Notes under the pieces: model-generated
Database searches by the model: none
The model's input: only the letters and a program-made list of their open reading frames with translations
Told to the model about the DNA's origin: nothing
Position numbers and translations under genes: made by a program
Shown here: piece after piece, positions 13,746 to 15,881 of the stretch
How the letters are laid out: the number at the start of each line of letters is the position of its first letter
Position numbering within the stretch: the stretch's first letter is position 1
NCBI GenBank assembly: GCA_023442945.1
Contig: JAEZWW010000006.1
Span: forward strand, 1-15,881
Origin: Pseudomonadota bacterium
Lineage (GTDB): Bacteria > Pseudomonadota > Gammaproteobacteria > Burkholderiales > Burkholderiaceae_C
Length of the DNA stretch: 15,881 nt
Direction of reading: 5' to 3'

Positions 13746-14690
13746 TCAGCCCAGCGGCGGCGCCAGGCAGCGGTCTTGCGCGATCAGGTCTTCAAAGCCG
13801 GCGGCCAGCGCGTCGACCAGTTGGCGCACGGCGGGGCGCATGCCGCGGCGGGTGGCGAAGGCGACTTGGACCAGGCCGGGGCGCGGCGCCCAGCCGGGCA
13901 GCACTTCCTGCAGCTGGCCGCGTTGCAGCGCGTCGTAGGCGAGCAGGCGTGACACCACGGCGCAGCCCACGCCGGCAATGGCGGCGTCGCGCAGGGCGGC
14001 CATGTCGTCAACGATGACGCGCGGCGTGTGCGCGACGGTGACGCTCTGGCCGTCTGGGCCGGTGAGCTGCCAGGTCTGTACTTCGTCGGAATTGCCCAGC
14101 GCCAGGCTGGGCAGGCGGTCGAGGTGGGCCGGCTCGGACGGCAGCAGGATGGTGGTCAAGAGGCGCGGCGCGGCCACCAGGATGTGCGGGCTGAGCGCCA
14201 GCGGGCGCATGGTTTCTTCGCGCGGCAGCGGGGCGCCAAGCATGCGGGCGCGCAAGGCCAGGTCGACGCCGCCTTCCCACACGTCGACGTTGGCGTTGGT
14301 GGCGCGCACGTGCAGCTGCACCTGCGGCCAGGCGTTCATGAAGCGCGTCAGCATGTCGCCGACGGCGGCGTGCAGCAGCGCGGGCGGACAGGACAGGCGC
14401 ACGGTGCCGCGCGGCACCACACCCTGGGCGGTGACCAGAGCCTCGGCGGCTTCGGCCTCGACCAGCATGGCGCGGGCGTGTTCGAGCACGGCGCGGCCGG
14501 CCTCGGTCAGGGCAAAGCGGCGCGTGGTGCGCTGGATCAGGCGGGTGCCCAGGCGCGCCTCCAGCTGGGCGACGCGGCGGCTCAGTTTGGACTTGGGCGT
14601 GTCGGTAGCGCGCTCGGCCGCGGCAAAGCCCCCGTGTTCCGCCACGGCGGCGAAATAGGCCAGATCGTTCAGGTCGTGGATGTGGGTCAT
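13746..14690 (-). CDS. LysR-family transcriptional regulator
   Basis: A 314-aa DNA-binding regulator with the standard layout: an N-terminal winged helix-turn-helix (about 5-65, with LAYFAAVAEHGGFAAAERATDTPKS and SRRVAQLEARLGTRLIQRTTRR), a linker helix, and a two-lobed effector-binding domain (about 90-300) of the periplasmic-binding-protein type. Length is typical. It is divergent from the pirin gene, a frequent arrangement in proteobacteria, so it probably controls pirin from the shared spacer and may autoregulate. No Shine-Dalgarno is visible before the ATG; dispersed repeat copy E begins at the adjacent base. The effector is unknown. Confidence 0.93.
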   Translation of the reverse strand: MTHIHDLNDLAYFAAVAEHGGFAAAERATDTPKSKLSRRVAQLEARLGTRLIQRTTRRFALTEAGRAVLEHARAMLVEAEAAEALVTAQGVVPRGTVRLSCPPALLHAAVGDMLTRFMNAWPQVQLHVRATNANVDVWEGGVDLALRARMLGAPLPREETMRPLALSPHILVAAPRLLTTILLPSEPAHLDRLPSLALGNSDEVQTWQLTGPDGQSVTVAHTPRVIVDDMAALRDAAIAGVGCAVVSRLLAYDALQRGQLQEVLPGWAPRPGLVQVAFATRRGMRPAVRQLVDALAAGFEDLIAQDRCLAPPLG

Positions 14691-14750
14691 TTGCTATTGA
14701 AGCGATAGCTGCCTGCGCAGATGGTTGTAAGGCAAGAGTTTGATTTTTAT
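14691..14750 (+). repeat. Dispersed intergenic repeat, copy E
   Basis: It reads TTGCTATTGAAGCGATAGCT, GCCTGCGCAGATGGTTGTAA, GGCAAGAGTTTGATTTTTAT. The arms TGCCT (14710-14714) and AGGCA (14730-14734) pair at the position of the CTGGCC/GGCCAG arms of B and D, that is, with compensatory base changes. It touches the lysR start codon and occupies the leader of that gene. Confidence 0.75.
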
Positions 14751-14801
14751 CTGAAACAAGGGTTTTCGACAAGCAGCAATGTCGTCACGCTGTGCGGTGC
14801 A

Positions 14802-14823
14802 ATTGTCGCAACCATGGGACGAT
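14802..14823. promoter_or_regulatory. Weak dyad in the lysR-pirin divergent region
   Basis: ATTGTC (14802-14807) and GACGAT (14818-14823) pair at five of six positions around a ten-base centre. It lies between the two divergent genes, where a LysR-type regulator would bind, but it does not show the canonical T-N11-A form. A -10-like TACTAT lies at 14865-14870 for the pirin gene, without a good -35. Confidence 0.25.
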
Positions 14824-14918
14824 GAGTTGAGGCTTTGCACCTTTAATTTGGCCCGTCGCCAGCCTACTATTACCCCACGGCGCCCCGTTTTGGACCGCGT
14901 CATCACAGGAGATTGGGT

Positions 14919-15830
14919 ATGAACACGAACACCTCTACCGCTGTCGATACGCGCACTTCGGCCAAGCGCGTGCTGGGCAAAACCGCTGCCCCTGGTCGCC
15001 ACTGGGTGGGCGACGGTTTCCCGGTCCATGGCATGTTTGGCTACAACGGCGACGGCGTGGCCGAACGCAGCCCCTTCCTGCTGCTGGACTACGCGGCGCC
15101 GACCACCTTTGGCCCCAACAGCGGCCACCGCCGTGGCGTGGGTCAGCACCCGCACCGTGGGTTTGAGACCGTGACCGTCGTGTACGAAGGCGAGGTCGAG
15201 CACCGCGATTCCACCGGCGCCGGCGGCGTGATCCGCCGGGGCGACGTGCAGTGGATGACGGCCGGCGGCGGCATCATCCACGAGGAGTTCCACTCGCAGG
15301 ATTACAGCCGCACCGGCGGCCCGTTCGAGATGGTGCAGCTGTGGGTCAACCTGCCTGCCAAGCACAAGATGACCCCGGCGCACTACCAGGGCATCACCGA
15401 CGCGCAGATCCCCGGCGTGGCCCTGCCGGACGGTGCCGGCCGCATCCGCGTGATCGCTGGTGAATACGGCGGCGCGCGCGGCCCGGCCGAGACCTACACG
15501 CCCATCAACATGTGGGACGTGCGCTTGGTCAGCGGTGCCACGGCCACGCTGGACCAGCCCGAAGGCTGGACCACGCTGGTGGTGGTGCTGGAAGGCACGG
15601 TGATGGTCAACGGCGAAGTGCTGCGCGCGGCCGAAATGGCCACGCTGTCGACCGCCGGCAGCGGCCTGACGATCGAAGCCAATGGCGACGCCAAGCTGCT
15701 GGTGCTGGGCGGCGAGCCGATCGACGAGCCCGTCGTCGGCTACGGCCCCTTCGTGATGAACAGCCAGGCGGAGATCGGCCAAGCCATCAACGACTTCAAC
15801 AGCGGCCGCTTCGGCAGCGTGCACGCCTGA
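14919..15830 (+). CDS. Pirin family protein
   Basis: A 303-aa bicupin protein. The pirin metal site is intact in the N-terminal cupin: H77 and H79 in QHPHRGFETVT, and H121 and E123 in GGIIHEEF, spaced as in human pirin (H56, H58, H101, E103). The core PHRGFETVTVVYEGEVEHRDS and WMTAGGGIIHEE are strong family signatures. The C-terminal cupin covers roughly 185-285. Some bacterial pirins have quercetin dioxygenase activity or modulate central metabolism, but the role of this one is unknown. The ATG at 14919 has AGGAG seven bases upstream, and is preferred over TTG at 14913. It is divergent from a LysR gene that likely regulates it. Confidence 0.93.
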   Translation: MNTNTSTAVDTRTSAKRVLGKTAAPGRHWVGDGFPVHGMFGYNGDGVAERSPFLLLDYAAPTTFGPNSGHRRGVGQHPHRGFETVTVVYEGEVEHRDSTGAGGVIRRGDVQWMTAGGGIIHEEFHSQDYSRTGGPFEMVQLWVNLPAKHKMTPAHYQGITDAQIPGVALPDGAGRIRVIAGEYGGARGPAETYTPINMWDVRLVSGATATLDQPEGWTTLVVVLEGTVMVNGEVLRAAEMATLSTAGSGLTIEANGDAKLLVLGGEPIDEPVVGYGPFVMNSQAEIGQAINDFNSGRFGSVHA

Positions 15831-15881
15831 TCGGCGCGGGGGGGGCCCCCCCCCGCCCCCCGGGGGGGCCCCCCCCCCCCC
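15831..15881. other. Homopolymeric G/C contig end
   Basis: After the pirin stop the sequence turns into alternating runs of G and C up to the last base. This is most likely an assembly or read artefact, perhaps at a strong terminator hairpin. No feature can be read here. Confidence 0.6.

Overview
The window looks like a complete or nearly complete contig from a GC-rich betaproteobacterium, most likely Burkholderiales and probably Comamonadaceae. I infer this from the protein styles (TRAP DctPQM, Rnk, class II PyrC, a LysR/pirin pair), the very high GC of the housekeeping genes, and short dispersed GC-rich intergenic repeats of a kind I associate with that family. Both ends run into C/G homopolymer just after a stop codon, so the contig probably breaks at hard-to-sequence hairpins.

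Layout. (1) 71-3440, minus strand: a tripartite TRAP carboxylate transporter, transcribed dctQ-dctM-dctP. Its gene gaps are filled with repeats: a threefold 84-bp tandem repeat plus one dispersed repeat between dctQ and dctM, and another dispersed repeat between dctM and dctP. (2) 3888-4975, plus strand: rnk, then a small WXXW-repeat lipoprotein preceded by a leader with competing hairpins. (3) 10122-5009, minus strand: a ugp-type ABC importer operon in the order ugpC-ugpB-ugpA-ugpE, ending in an endonuclease/exonuclease/phosphatase (EEP) family hydrolase. A PHO box followed at the right distance by a -10-like hexamer lies immediately upstream, which points to phosphate-starvation control and possibly a leaderless GTG start. 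(4) 10261-11298, plus strand: pyrC (dihydroorotase), divergent from the ugp operon. (5) 11360-12956, plus strand: an AT-rich two-gene island, a stand-alone DUF262 protein overlapping a HEPN-family putative RNase with an intact RX4H motif. This is the accessory, probably defensive, cargo of the window. (6) 13010-13507: a small secreted protein of unknown family. (7) 14690-13746 minus and 14919-15830 plus: a LysR regulator divergent from a pirin-family protein.

How the genes work together. TRAP DctPQM would import a carboxylate using an ion gradient. The Ugp importer would take up sn-glycerol-3-phosphate or glycerophosphodiesters under phosphate limitation, with the EEP enzyme in the place where ugpQ ends the E. 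coli operon. The DUF262-HEPN pair has no metabolic link to its neighbours and appears inserted downstream of pyrC. Five copies of one dispersed repeat (about 1130, 2781, 7661, 13543 and 14691) sit tight against gene boundaries, and their stem arms show compensatory changes.
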